7,650 bases of DNA from Methanomassiliicoccaceae archaeon UBA367 (GTDB taxonomy: Archaea; Thermoplasmatota; Thermoplasmata; Methanomassiliicoccales; Methanomethylophilaceae). The notes beneath the pieces were generated by a model, which worked only from the letters and a program-made list of their open reading frames with translations, was not told the origin of the DNA and did no database searches. The translations under genes and the position numbers were made by a program. Location: positions 8,593-16,242 of the forward strand of contig DAXF01000040.1 in NCBI GenBank assembly GCA_002506255.1. The letters run 5' to 3'. This document shows, in pieces, positions 1-6,435 of this stretch (position 1 is its first letter; each line of letters begins with the position of its first letter).

Positions 1-1572
1 CCCATGATCGGCGCGGACATGCATGGAACGGAGGGGAGCTCGGATGAGATGTCCGTCGAATTCTTCCCCAATCGCCCTGACATGTACTGCGTTGAAGGCA
101 TAGCCCGGGCCATGAGGGCATTCTTAGGGATAGAGCCAGGAATGAAGGAGTATGAGGTCGAGGATACGGATATCCGCGTGAGAGTGGATCCCTCTGTGAA
201 GGAGGTAAGACCGATCATCCTTTGTGCCGCAGTTTTCGACGTAGAGATCGACGATCCCTTCATAAGGTCCCTGATGGAACTTCAAGAGAAGCTTCATATG
301 ACGATCGGCAGAAAGAGGTCGAAGCTGGCGATCGGTGTTCACGATCTTGACAGAGTGGTCCCGCCCTTCGATTACAGGGCTGTGAATCCCGGAGATATAA
401 GATTCGTGCCCCTGGCATCCGATGAGGAGATGGATCTGGGGGAGGTGCTGACCAAGCATGAGAAGGGGAAAGCCTATGCCCATCTTCTGGAAGGGAAGAT
501 CAGATATCCGATCATAACGGACGCTAACGGCGACGTGCTCTCCTTCCCGCCGGTGATAAACGGAACCCTTACTACGGTAACGACAGAGACAAAGAATCTG
601 TTCATAGATGTCACCGGTATCGACGGCAGGGCTGTGAAGAGCGCCCTCGACATCGTCGTGACAGCAATGGCCGAGAGAGGAGGGTCCATAGGGGCAGTCA
701 CGATGGTGGGCGAATCCGAGTATCAGTCCCCGGACCTGTCACCGACCTCTTGGAGCATATCCGCATCAGAATGCGCCCGTTTCCTCGGAAAGGACATATC
801 CCCCAAGGAGATGGCGGAGTCCCTCCGACGTATGGGCATGGATGCCATGGCGGAGGATGATGCGGTATATGTTGAGGTTCCGTCGACCAGGCCGGACATA
901 ATGCATAAGGTGGATTTGTACGAGGATGTGGCCATAGGGCACGGCTTCGAGGGATTCGGAGGATCGCACTCAATGACCCAGACCACCGGATCCCTCATGC
1001 CGGAAACGGCTGTCTCCGAGTCGATGAGGGATATAATGACGGGCCTGGGGTTCACAGAGGCGGTAACGCTTACGCTGAGCTCCGAAAGGGACGAGTTCGG
1101 AATATCCGGGATCAAGGAGGAGGACCTTGTCATGATCATGAATCCCATAACCGAGGACCATACCTGTCTGAGAGCCTCCCTCTTCCCAAGCCTTATGAGG
1201 ATACTCAGGCGCAACAAGCGCAGGGATCTCCCTCAGAGGATATTCGAGGTGGGGGATGTCATCTCCGGCTGCAGTAAGCGCAGGCACCTCTGCGGAGTGG
1301 TAATGGATTCCAGGTCATCATTCACAGAGTCAAAATCCTATACTGAGGCTGTGCTCAGAGAGATGGGCGCAGAATATGAGCTGGCACATTGCACTGACAG
1401 GACATTCATACCCGGGCGGGGGGCAGCTGTAATTGTGAAAGGAAAAAGAATCGGATCCTTCGGAGAGGTCTCCCCTGAGGTCATAGAGGGATTCGAGATA
1501 ACACATCCTGTGATGATGATGGAGCTGGACCTCCAAGGGTTCATAGACGCCCGCGGAGGAGGGGTGGTCTGA
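1..1572 (+). CDS. pheT: Phenylalanyl-tRNA synthetase beta subunit, archaeal type (5' end cut off)
   Basis: Beta chain of the alpha2-beta2 enzyme that charges tRNA-Phe in the cytoplasm. The frame is open from base 1, and the first visible residues (ADMHG..., then VEFFPNRPDMY) match what normally follows the first 25-40 residues of archaeal PheT, so the ATG at base 4 is internal and the start lies before the window. Residues are counted from that ATG. A B3/4 editing-type domain covers about 75-235 (RKRSKLAIGVHDLDR; SFPPVINGTLTTVT; NLFIDVTG). A B5 domain covers about 245-325, ending in RPDIMHKVDLYEDVAIGHGF. The catalytically inactive class II core-like domain follows to the end (NPITEDHTCLRASLFPSLM; RIFEVGDV). 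About 523 residues are visible, consistent with a full length near 550. The C-terminus lacks the extra anticodon-binding domain of bacterial PheT, as usual for archaea. Its stop overlaps the next start as TGATG, so the two are probably co-transcribed. Confidence 0.96.
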   Translation, partial: PMIGADMHGTEGSSDEMSVEFFPNRPDMYCVEGIARAMRAFLGIEPGMKEYEVEDTDIRVRVDPSVKEVRPIILCAAVFDVEIDDPFIRSLMELQEKLHMTIGRKRSKLAIGVHDLDRVVPPFDYRAVNPGDIRFVPLASDEEMDLGEVLTKHEKGKAYAHLLEGKIRYPIITDANGDVLSFPPVINGTLTTVTTETKNLFIDVTGIDGRAVKSALDIVVTAMAERGGSIGAVTMVGESEYQSPDLSPTSWSISASECARFLGKDISPKEMAESLRRMGMDAMAEDDAVYVEVPSTRPDIMHKVDLYEDVAIGHGFEGFGGSHSMTQTTGSLMPETAVSESMRDIMTGLGFTEAVTLTLSSERDEFGISGIKEEDLVMIMNPITEDHTCLRASLFPSLMRILRRNKRRDLPQRIFEVGDVISGCSKRRHLCGVVMDSRSSFTESKSYTEAVLREMGAEYELAHCTDRTFIPGRGAAVIVKGKRIGSFGEVSPEVIEGFEITHPVMMMELDLQGFIDARGGGVV

Positions 1573-2036
1573 TGGATGTGGGTGACAGATTCCCTGCCTT
1601 CAGCCTTCCGGACGAGAACGGACAGACATTCGACTCGGCAATGCTGGAAGGCGTGATGTTCGTTCTGTACTTCTATCCCCGCGACAACACTCCGGGATGC
1701 ACGAAGGAGGCTATTGGCTTCAGTGAGATATACAAGAAGCTGATGGTAAGGAACATACCGATAATAGGTGTGAGCAAGGACTCGCCGGAATCCCACAGGA
1801 AGTTCGCGGACAAGCACGGGCTGAGATTCAAGCTCCTCTCCGACCCGGAACTTCAATTGATAAAGGCCGCGGGAGCCTGGGGCAAGAAGATGATGTACGG
1901 CAAGGAGACGGAAGGTACCGTAAGGTCCACCTACATAGTCGGCAAGGACGGAAAGGTGGAGGCCGTTTGGCCTAAGGTCAGGGTCGAAGGTCATGCTGAT
2001 GAGGTCTACGCCAAGATCAAGCAGCTGGTCGGATGA
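1572..2036 (+). CDS. bcp: Peroxiredoxin, PrxQ/Bcp family, single-cysteine form
   Basis: A cytoplasmic thiol peroxidase that reduces hydrogen peroxide and organic hydroperoxides. The 154 residues match the family length. The fold markers are in order: GDRFPAFSLPDENG at 4-17, the active site FYPRDNTPGCT at 34-44 with peroxidatic Cys43 and Thr40, and the conserved Arg118 in GTVRSTYIV. PrxQ/Bcp proteins usually have a resolving cysteine five residues after the peroxidatic one; here that place is Ile48, and Cys43 is the only cysteine in the protein. It should therefore work by a 1-Cys mechanism and need an outside thiol partner. The ATG shares its A with the pheT stop and is preceded by a purine-rich GGAGGAGGGG, giving a good ribosome site and translational coupling. 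Its stop lies one base from the end of the opposing gene, leaving no room for a dedicated terminator. No signal peptide is seen. Confidence 0.95.
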   Translation: MDVGDRFPAFSLPDENGQTFDSAMLEGVMFVLYFYPRDNTPGCTKEAIGFSEIYKKLMVRNIPIIGVSKDSPESHRKFADKHGLRFKLLSDPELQLIKAAGAWGKKMMYGKETEGTVRSTYIVGKDGKVEAVWPKVRVEGHADEVYAKIKQLVG

Positions 2037-2037
2037 T

Positions 2038-2691
2038 CTACTCCTTCAGAGAGTAGGGACGGTTTATCACGGTGCCCTTGCGGTTCGATTCGTATACCGG
2101 TGTCGGGAGACCGTCTGAAGACGGGATAACCACTGCCGGATGCGATACGAATCTGATATCAATCGTATCGTCTCCGAGATCCTTTTCGGCAGCCATCATA
2201 CCGCCCTCTATGCGCAGATTCCTGCATCTGACACATATGCCTGCATCGGCCTCGGCGGCGCACAGGGACGCCAATTCCTCTCCGATCGCGGTATCCGGGA
2301 ACAGAAGAATCGCGGCATTGACCCTCTCAGCTACTTCCATTATTGCCGAGGCCCAGGATACGGAATGGTACGCCGGGTCCCTGCACCTCATGTGATACAG
2401 CGTGTCCACTCCGAGGGAGAATATCTCCCTGAAGAGGCCTTTGATCTCGATGCCTCCGAAAGCCGTCGCGAATACTCTGTCGTCGGATATATCGCGGGCA
2501 AGGGTCAGGACCCCTGCCGCGGCGGCATCCATGGCCCCGCCCCTCGTCTCAATGAAAGTGAGGATTCCCTTCCGGGTGTCCTTGTTCAGATCGTAATGTT
2601 CCAGCATGCCCGGCGGAAGGCGGTCACCGCTGTCGGAGCTGGAGCTTCCAGGGCATGTGCTGCAGGATCCGCCGGAGCATCCTTCGGACAT
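2038..2691 (-). CDS. ETF alpha-like (FixB-like) protein without FAD domain, Cys-rich N-terminus
   Basis: A 217-residue protein resembling domain I of the electron transfer flavoprotein alpha subunit. Recognisable parts are an opening strand GILTFIETRGG (42-52), a middle AAILLFPDTAIGEELASLCA (126-145) like the usual '...P.....G+dlaprlA', GICVRCRNLRIE (151-162), and a closing VYESNRKGTVINRPYSL (199-215) that parallels the end of domain I, where normal proteins have 'GN..AT....P...TVRP'. The protein stops there. The C-terminal domain that holds FAD in true ETF alpha (roughly 120 residues) is absent and is not encoded next door. The N-terminus holds Cys5, Cys10 and Cys13 in a Gly/Ser-rich tail; Cys153 and Cys156 form a further CxxC. 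A strong AGGAGG lies 9 bases before the ATG, and the upstream beta-like gene ends one base away, so the two are surely co-expressed. Domain assignment is by eye and sequence identity is low; the function is unknown. An AMP/nucleotide-binding heterodimer is an inference. Confidence 0.75.
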   Translation of the reverse strand: MSEGCSGGSCSTCPGSSSSDSGDRLPPGMLEHYDLNKDTRKGILTFIETRGGAMDAAAAGVLTLARDISDDRVFATAFGGIEIKGLFREIFSLGVDTLYHMRCRDPAYHSVSWASAIMEVAERVNAAILLFPDTAIGEELASLCAAEADAGICVRCRNLRIEGGMMAAEKDLGDDTIDIRFVSHPAVVIPSSDGLPTPVYESNRKGTVINRPYSLKE

Positions 2692-2692
2692 C

Positions 2693-3304
2693 TCAGCCCA
2701 CCTCCTTGGCGATAAGCACCCTGGAGCCTTTGGCGCCCACGGAGAATACGCCCAGTCCGATATCTATGCGGTTCAGGCGCCTTCCCTCCCTCATTTCCGT
2801 TGCTGCTTCGGGCCATTCCCCTTCAGAGGCAGAGAATACAGTCTTCCATGAGACGCTTCCTGCCGTGCCGTTCTGTATTATTCTCAGAGTGCCGTCATCT
2901 GAACGGTCGATGCCGGAAACATTGAACGCGATCTCCATATCGCATCCCCTGGCTATCCTGGCTGCAAGAGATGAGGGGCTCCCTTCATCTGAGGAGGTAC
3001 CGCAGACCACGTAGTCGCAGGGGAATATTTTCTTGATGAGGGCCACAAAGATCCTGCCTGATGCCCTGCAGTCTGAATCTGCAAAACCGGGGTCGTCCAG
3101 GTAATAAGTGGCGTCAGCCTCCTTCAGACTCTCCCCTGAATGACCTAGAATTGCAACTGCGATCTTTCCTTTGGTGATATTCTTAAGTTTGATCGCTGCG
3201 CTGGCAGCATTCCTGTCGATGATGCTCCCGGTCAGTAGAAGTATTCTGACGCCTTCATAGGATTCCGCCTCTTTGGTGTCCGTTTCGTCCTTTATGATTA
3301 TCAT
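2693..3304 (-). CDS. ETF beta-like (FixA-like) protein
   Basis: A 203-residue protein resembling the beta subunit of electron transfer flavoprotein, which in true ETF binds AMP or, in bifurcating forms, a second FAD. Signs are IDRNAASAAIKLKN (29-42) in the place of the usual 'NPfD..AleeAlrlke', IAVAILGHSGESLKEA (48-63), ATYYLDDPGFADSDCRASG (65-83), the hallmark CDYVVCGTSSDEGSPSSLAARIA (96-118) in place of 'D.vl.G..s.D...g.va..lA', and a late NRIDIGLGVF (178-187). Usual ETF beta is about 250 residues, so this one is short, mainly at its ends. The first 18 residues are unlike the family start and acidic. The ATG overlaps the stop of the coaD fusion as ATGA, and the FixB-like gene follows one base after its own stop. 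Pairing with that protein is likely. No dehydrogenase or quinone oxidoreductase partner is visible in the window, so an electron-transfer role is unsupported. Confidence 0.75.
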   Translation of the reverse strand: MIIIKDETDTKEAESYEGVRILLLTGSIIDRNAASAAIKLKNITKGKIAVAILGHSGESLKEADATYYLDDPGFADSDCRASGRIFVALIKKIFPCDYVVCGTSSDEGSPSSLAARIARGCDMEIAFNVSGIDRSDDGTLRIIQNGTAGSVSWKTVFSASEGEWPEAATEMREGRRLNRIDIGLGVFSVGAKGSRVLIAKEVG

Positions 3305-4242
3305 AATCCCCTCATTCGCGGTATCATGGCCGCTTTGACTGACTGCTCTGTAAGCTCCTTCCTGTCGATGAGGCCTTTGCTGAGTATTCCGACAGCGCCT
3401 TCGGAACGTCCTTTGTTCTCGCCGAAAACCTTCTTCATCGCCTCTCCGACGGTGAGACCTCCTCTTACCTCATGTGCCACATCATCGGGGTACCTGAATC
3501 CGGAGCTCATACCTATGGTAATGGTCCCGTCCTGCGATACTATGGCACAGTGCTGAATATCATACAGGCCGTCGTACATCTCGAAGACTCCGGCCTCTAT
3601 GCCGATAGCCATCCAGTGCCTTCCCAGGGCGCTCTTAGCCCTGTTGATCGCTCCTTTCAGGGTCTCTTCTCCGAAGGGCTGTTCCGGGACGCCGCTATCC
3701 GCATCCACGGCCGTTATGGTCACATCCCCGAACACTCTTTCCATGATGCATCTTGCCGCTTCCACTTTCACCGGATTCGTTGACCCCACGGCGATGTCCA
3801 TGCCTCTCCGGCCGTTTCGACCATAAGCTCCGCTCCTAATGCCGGTGGAGCTTATCCTCTCCCCCATATCATTCTTCACCAAAGGGACTATGGAGAACTC
3901 CAGAGGTCTGAGTCCCCTTCTGCGGCGTTCCTCGTTGACCAGCCTGCTGTTGCCTAGGGTCTCCTCTGATATCACCAGGGCTTCCACATCATCCATGATC
4001 TCGCGCGGGCCGTAGATGTCATCTATTTCGAATATCTCCCATCTCCCTTCTTTGGAGGATAGGTACTCCTGCAGCACCTTTCGTCTTATCCAGAGGGGGT
4101 TGACGCTATTCCTCCCCGCCGAGGCCATGGCATCGCTGGTTATGCCGACGAATACACGGTCGGATATCTCGAACGCTCTGTCTATCAGAGCCCTGTGGCC
4201 GGCATGGAGGACATCGAAGGTCCCTGCGACGGCGACCTTCAT
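3301..4242 (-). CDS. coaD: Fusion: phosphopantetheine adenylyltransferase + inosine/xanthosine triphosphatase-like domain
   Basis: A two-domain cytoplasmic enzyme of 313 residues. Residues 1-147 form an archaeal-type CoaD, which joins ATP and 4'-phosphopantetheine to dephospho-CoA in CoA synthesis. Seen are AGTFDVLHAGHRALIDRA with the HxGH nucleotidyl-transfer motif at 13-16, VGITSD (32-37), ALVISEETL (88-96) and the ISSTGIR motif (130-136). After a short Gly/Arg linker, residues 148-313 form a YjjX/DUF84-type house-cleaning phosphatase that removes non-canonical purine triphosphates: GSTNPVK (153-159), SGVPEQPFGEETL (183-195), GIEAGVF (214-220) and GAVGILSKGLIDR (282-294). I recall the same fusion from Thermoplasma relatives, which supports a Thermoplasmata host. 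The ATG overlaps the stop of the upstream Zn-ribbon gene by four bases and its stop overlaps the FixA-like start by four, so it sits in a coupled operon. Met148, the first residue of the second domain, is preceded by GGAGAGG and might be an internal start. Confidence 0.92.
   Translation of the reverse strand: MKVAVAGTFDVLHAGHRALIDRAFEISDRVFVGITSDAMASAGRNSVNPLWIRRKVLQEYLSSKEGRWEIFEIDDIYGPREIMDDVEALVISEETLGNSRLVNEERRRRGLRPLEFSIVPLVKNDMGERISSTGIRSGAYGRNGRRGMDIAVGSTNPVKVEAARCIMERVFGDVTITAVDADSGVPEQPFGEETLKGAINRAKSALGRHWMAIGIEAGVFEMYDGLYDIQHCAIVSQDGTITIGMSSGFRYPDDVAHEVRGGLTVGEAMKKVFGENKGRSEGAVGILSKGLIDRKELTEQSVKAAMIPRMRGL
3803..3809 (-). promoter_or_regulatory. Possible internal ribosome site for the NTPase domain
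   Basis: On the minus strand GGAGAGG lies immediately before an in-frame ATG (3799-3801), which is exactly the first residue of the phosphatase domain (MDIAVGSTNP). The purines also encode the Gly-Arg linker, so the match may be chance, and the spacing from GGAG to ATG (4 bases) is shorter than ideal. Confidence 0.3.
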
Positions 4243-4436
4243 AGCATCAGCGCAATGACGATGACCATGAGCGCCACACCCGCGGCCCAGATCGCAAGGA
4301 GCTTGCGCTTCTCCTTGTTGAGTTCCTTCTTCTTCTCTTCTTTACAGCTGTCGCCGCAGTACCTGCCGTCGCCTATGAATGCCTTACCGCATTTCAGGCA
4401 GTGCCTGTGCTGCTGCGTTCTTTCAGCTTCAGCCAT
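4239..4436 (-). CDS. Small Zn-ribbon protein with C-terminal membrane anchor (DUF2116-like)
   Basis: A 65-residue protein of unknown function. It has three parts: a hydrophilic start with a treble-clef-like zinc site, Cys13 and Cys16 (HCLKCG) with Cys27 and Cys31 (RYCGDSCKEE); a lysine-rich stretch at about 32-46; and one hydrophobic segment at 47-65 (LAIWAAGVALMVIVIALML) reaching the C-terminus. The arrangement matches the archaeal DUF2116 type as I know it. The positive residues before the helix suggest that the zinc part faces the cytoplasm, as a tail-anchored protein. It is the first gene of a four-gene unit: its stop overlaps the coaD-fusion start as ATGA. A TATA-like box ends about 20 bases before the ATG and no Shine-Dalgarno is evident, so a leaderless start fits. 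The length, four cysteines and overlap make it a real gene despite its small size. Confidence 0.88.
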   Translation of the reverse strand: MAEAERTQQHRHCLKCGKAFIGDGRYCGDSCKEEKKKELNKEKRKLLAIWAAGVALMVIVIALML

Positions 4437-4454
4437 GGCCGTTAATCGTGTCAG

Positions 4455-4464
4455 AATAATATAA
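4455..4464 (-). promoter_or_regulatory. TATA box for the Zn-ribbon/coaD/ETF-like operon
   Basis: The minus strand reads TTATATTATT, in the 40-base gap after trmY. Its centre lies about 24 bases upstream of the ATG at 4436, the spacing expected between an archaeal TATA box and the transcription start, so transcription would begin at or next to the start codon (leaderless). No good Shine-Dalgarno precedes that ATG, which agrees. Confidence 0.6.
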
Positions 4465-4476
4465 GCATCGTACGGC

Positions 4477-5064
4477 CTAGGCTCTGCGGTCCATCTCGTT
4501 CAGGACCAGGATCATGCAGTGGTTCGCATGCAGGCTCTGCGGCCCTAATTTTATCATGTCAAAATCATAGGATGACATGATCGCTTCCTCCTCCTCGGTA
4601 AGGTCCTTGTCGTCGCCCAGTATGAAGCAGGGGTCCTCTGGGAATTCGAATCCCCGGACGTCCTCTCCGTCCTCCCGCAGATATACGAATCTGGAGGTCT
4701 TGGATAGATCCTCCATGAGCATCGCGAATGACATCCTTGATATGTATATGCCGGGAGAGGCTCTTGTCTCTGTGTCCCCGACCTTTTTCAGCAGCGCGTT
4801 CCTGATCAGGGATGCTGTGCTCCTCTCGTCGGGATTCAGATATCTCAGCTCCCTGCCGGAGAATCTCAAGGTCTTGGGTGCATCCTCTCCGCCCAGCAAC
4901 ACCAGGTAGATCTCCACATCCTTTCTTATGTTGTGGCTTAGGAAGAATGCGGAGTTGACGCATCTCACAAGCACGTCGAGTCTTCCGGCACCCCCTGCTA
5001 TATCGTCCAATTTGAAATCGGCGGTGGTATGGGCCCTGTGCCCCATGATGACGAATCTTATCAA
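4477..5064 (-). CDS. trmY: tRNA (pseudouridine(54)-N1)-methyltransferase
   Basis: A SAM-dependent SPOUT methyltransferase that makes N1-methylpseudouridine at position 54 in the T-loop of archaeal tRNAs. The whole protein matches the family: IRFVIMGHRAHTTADF at the start, GGAGRLDVLVRCVNSAFFLSH, RKDVEIYLVLLGG, RELRYLNPDERSTASLIRNAL, then the C-terminal knot region with EDPCFILGDDKDLTEEEE and LGPQSLHANHCMILVLNE. I chose TTG at 5064 as the start because conservation begins right there, because it lies 4 bases after the srp54 stop, and because GGAG sits 7 bases before it. The alternative ATG at 5094 would add ten residues unlike the family and overlap srp54 by 26 bases. From TTG the length is 195 residues, normal for TrmY. 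It is evidently transcribed with srp54. The stop codon is TAG. Confidence 0.93.
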   Translation of the reverse strand: MIRFVIMGHRAHTTADFKLDDIAGGAGRLDVLVRCVNSAFFLSHNIRKDVEIYLVLLGGEDAPKTLRFSGRELRYLNPDERSTASLIRNALLKKVGDTETRASPGIYISRMSFAMLMEDLSKTSRFVYLREDGEDVRGFEFPEDPCFILGDDKDLTEEEEAIMSSYDFDMIKLGPQSLHANHCMILVLNEMDRRA

Positions 5065-5068
5065 CGGA

Positions 5069-6412
5069 TCACTCCAGCGAGTCCAGATCGGCACCGCCCA
5101 TCTGCTTCATCATCTGCTTCCGCATTTTGCGGTTCCCCATGAAGGTCTTCACAGTCTTCTTGCTCTGGTTGTACTGTTTCAGAAGCTCCCTCACATCCTG
5201 TATTGATGTGCCGGAGCCCTTGGCGATCCTTTGAACCCTGGAGGATTTTATAACGGACGGATCGTCCTTCTCCTCCATGGTCATTGAATCCATTATGTAG
5301 CGGTATTTCAGAAGCCTTGCCTGTGTCTCTTCGTAGTTGATCTTATCCTCCATCTTGCTCATGCCCGGGATAAGGGACATGACCTTCTGCAGAGGACCCA
5401 TCTTGTTTATCGCCAGCATCTGATGGTACATATCATTGAGAGTGAATTTCCCGGACATCATGCGGGAGCTGATCTCCTCCATGCCGTCCTCATTCTGCAG
5501 CTCTTCTTTGGCTATCTCCATGAGAGCGGACAGATCGCCCATGCCCAGAAGACGGGATATGAAACGGTTGGCATCGAAAGGCTCCAGGTCGCGTATGTGC
5601 TCCCCCGTACCAATGCAGACGATCCTGGCGGATGTTTTGTTCACGGCGCTTATGGCACCGCCTCCCTTGGCGCTGCCGTCCATCTTCGTAAGTATCACGC
5701 CGGTGACTCCCACGGCTTTGTGGAACGCCTCCGCCTGGGGACCCGCCTGTTGTCCCACCTGGGAGTCGAGCACAAGGAACCTCTCGTCCGGCTTGGCGAC
5801 AGCAGATATGTCCTGGAGCTCCTTTATCAGATCGGACTCCAAAGCATGCCTTCCGGAGGTATCTATGATTATGATTTTCTTATCCTTGAAATGCTGCATC
5901 CCGTTCTTCACGATCTCTGCGGCATTCTTTTTTCCGGGTTCCCCGTAAACATCCACTCCCACCTTCTCGCCCAATTGGCTGAGCTGCTCGTAAGCGGCAG
6001 GCCTGTAGATATCGGCGGCGATGAGGCCTACTTTGAATCCCTTTTTGTTGAAAAGATGGGCCAGTTTCCCCGTGGTCGTGGTCTTTCCCTGACCGTACAG
6101 GCCGACCATCATTATCGTCTGGGGGCCCATCCTCAGGCCCTCGTCGCTCTTCACCAGGTCCACGAGTTCCTGATAGATGATGTTGATGACATGCTCCTTG
6201 GGGCTCTTACCTGCGGGCGGTTTCTCCTGGGAGGCCCGGGTTTCGATCTTCTTTGTAAGTTCCAGTACCAGTTGAACGTTGATGTCGGCTTGCAGAAGGG
6301 CCCTTTGCAGGTCCTTGACCACGTCCTTTATGAGCTGATCGTCCACGGATGTGGCGCCCGTCACTCTGGCGACGGCATTCCTCAAAGATTTCCCTAGCCC
6401 CTCTAGAACCAT
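5069..6412 (-). CDS. srp54: Signal recognition particle GTPase SRP54
   Basis: The protein of the signal recognition particle that binds SRP RNA and signal peptides and delivers ribosomes to the membrane receptor FtsY. The 447 residues have the normal three domains. A helical N domain covers about 1-90. The GTPase G domain covers about 98-295, with P-loop GLYGQGKTTTTGKLA (104-118), AADIYRPAAYEQL (132-144), DTSGRH (184-189, where DTAGR is more usual) and TKMDGSAKGGG (242-252). The M domain covers about 300-447, with many methionines (FTLNDMYHQMLAINKMG), a finger-like MSLIPGM and the RNA-binding SSRVQRIAKGSGTSIQDVREL. The ATG at 6412 begins the conserved MVLEGLGKSL. No Shine-Dalgarno precedes it, and a TATA-like CTTTATTAC ends about 24 bases upstream, which suggests leaderless transcription, though a second and better TATA box lies further up. 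trmY follows after 4 bases. Confidence 0.97.
   Translation of the reverse strand: MVLEGLGKSLRNAVARVTGATSVDDQLIKDVVKDLQRALLQADINVQLVLELTKKIETRASQEKPPAGKSPKEHVINIIYQELVDLVKSDEGLRMGPQTIMMVGLYGQGKTTTTGKLAHLFNKKGFKVGLIAADIYRPAAYEQLSQLGEKVGVDVYGEPGKKNAAEIVKNGMQHFKDKKIIIIDTSGRHALESDLIKELQDISAVAKPDERFLVLDSQVGQQAGPQAEAFHKAVGVTGVILTKMDGSAKGGGAISAVNKTSARIVCIGTGEHIRDLEPFDANRFISRLLGMGDLSALMEIAKEELQNEDGMEEISSRMMSGKFTLNDMYHQMLAINKMGPLQKVMSLIPGMSKMEDKINYEETQARLLKYRYIMDSMTMEEKDDPSVIKSSRVQRIAKGSGTSIQDVRELLKQYNQSKKTVKTFMGNRKMRKQMMKQMGGADLDSLE
5072..5075 (-). promoter_or_regulatory. Ribosome binding site deciding the TTG start of trmY
   Basis: GGAG on the minus strand, 7 bases before TTG at 5064. It lies inside the last codons of srp54 (CTG GAG TGA), so translation of trmY can be coupled to termination on srp54. 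Confidence 0.7.
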
Positions 6413-6435
6413 GCGTGAGGCTATGAGATGTGCCA

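Noticed and set aside
4..6. The ATG at base 4 as the true start of pheT.
   Set aside because: Conserved PheT sequence surrounds it and the usual N-terminal 25-40 residues would be missing; the frame is open to the window edge.
1338..1994. A 218-codon minus-strand frame across the pheT/peroxiredoxin junction.
   Set aside because: It is antisense to two conserved genes with intact motifs and has no recognisable content of its own.
2140..2715. A 191-codon plus-strand frame opposite the FixB-like gene, considered because that gene is poorly conserved.
   Set aside because: The minus-strand frame has a strong AGGAGG site, operon spacing and ETF-like motifs; the plus frame has none of these.
5423..6397. 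A 324-codon open frame on the plus strand opposite srp54.
   Set aside because: It lies wholly antisense to an unmistakable srp54 and its translation shows no family features; long antisense frames are common in GC-rich genes.
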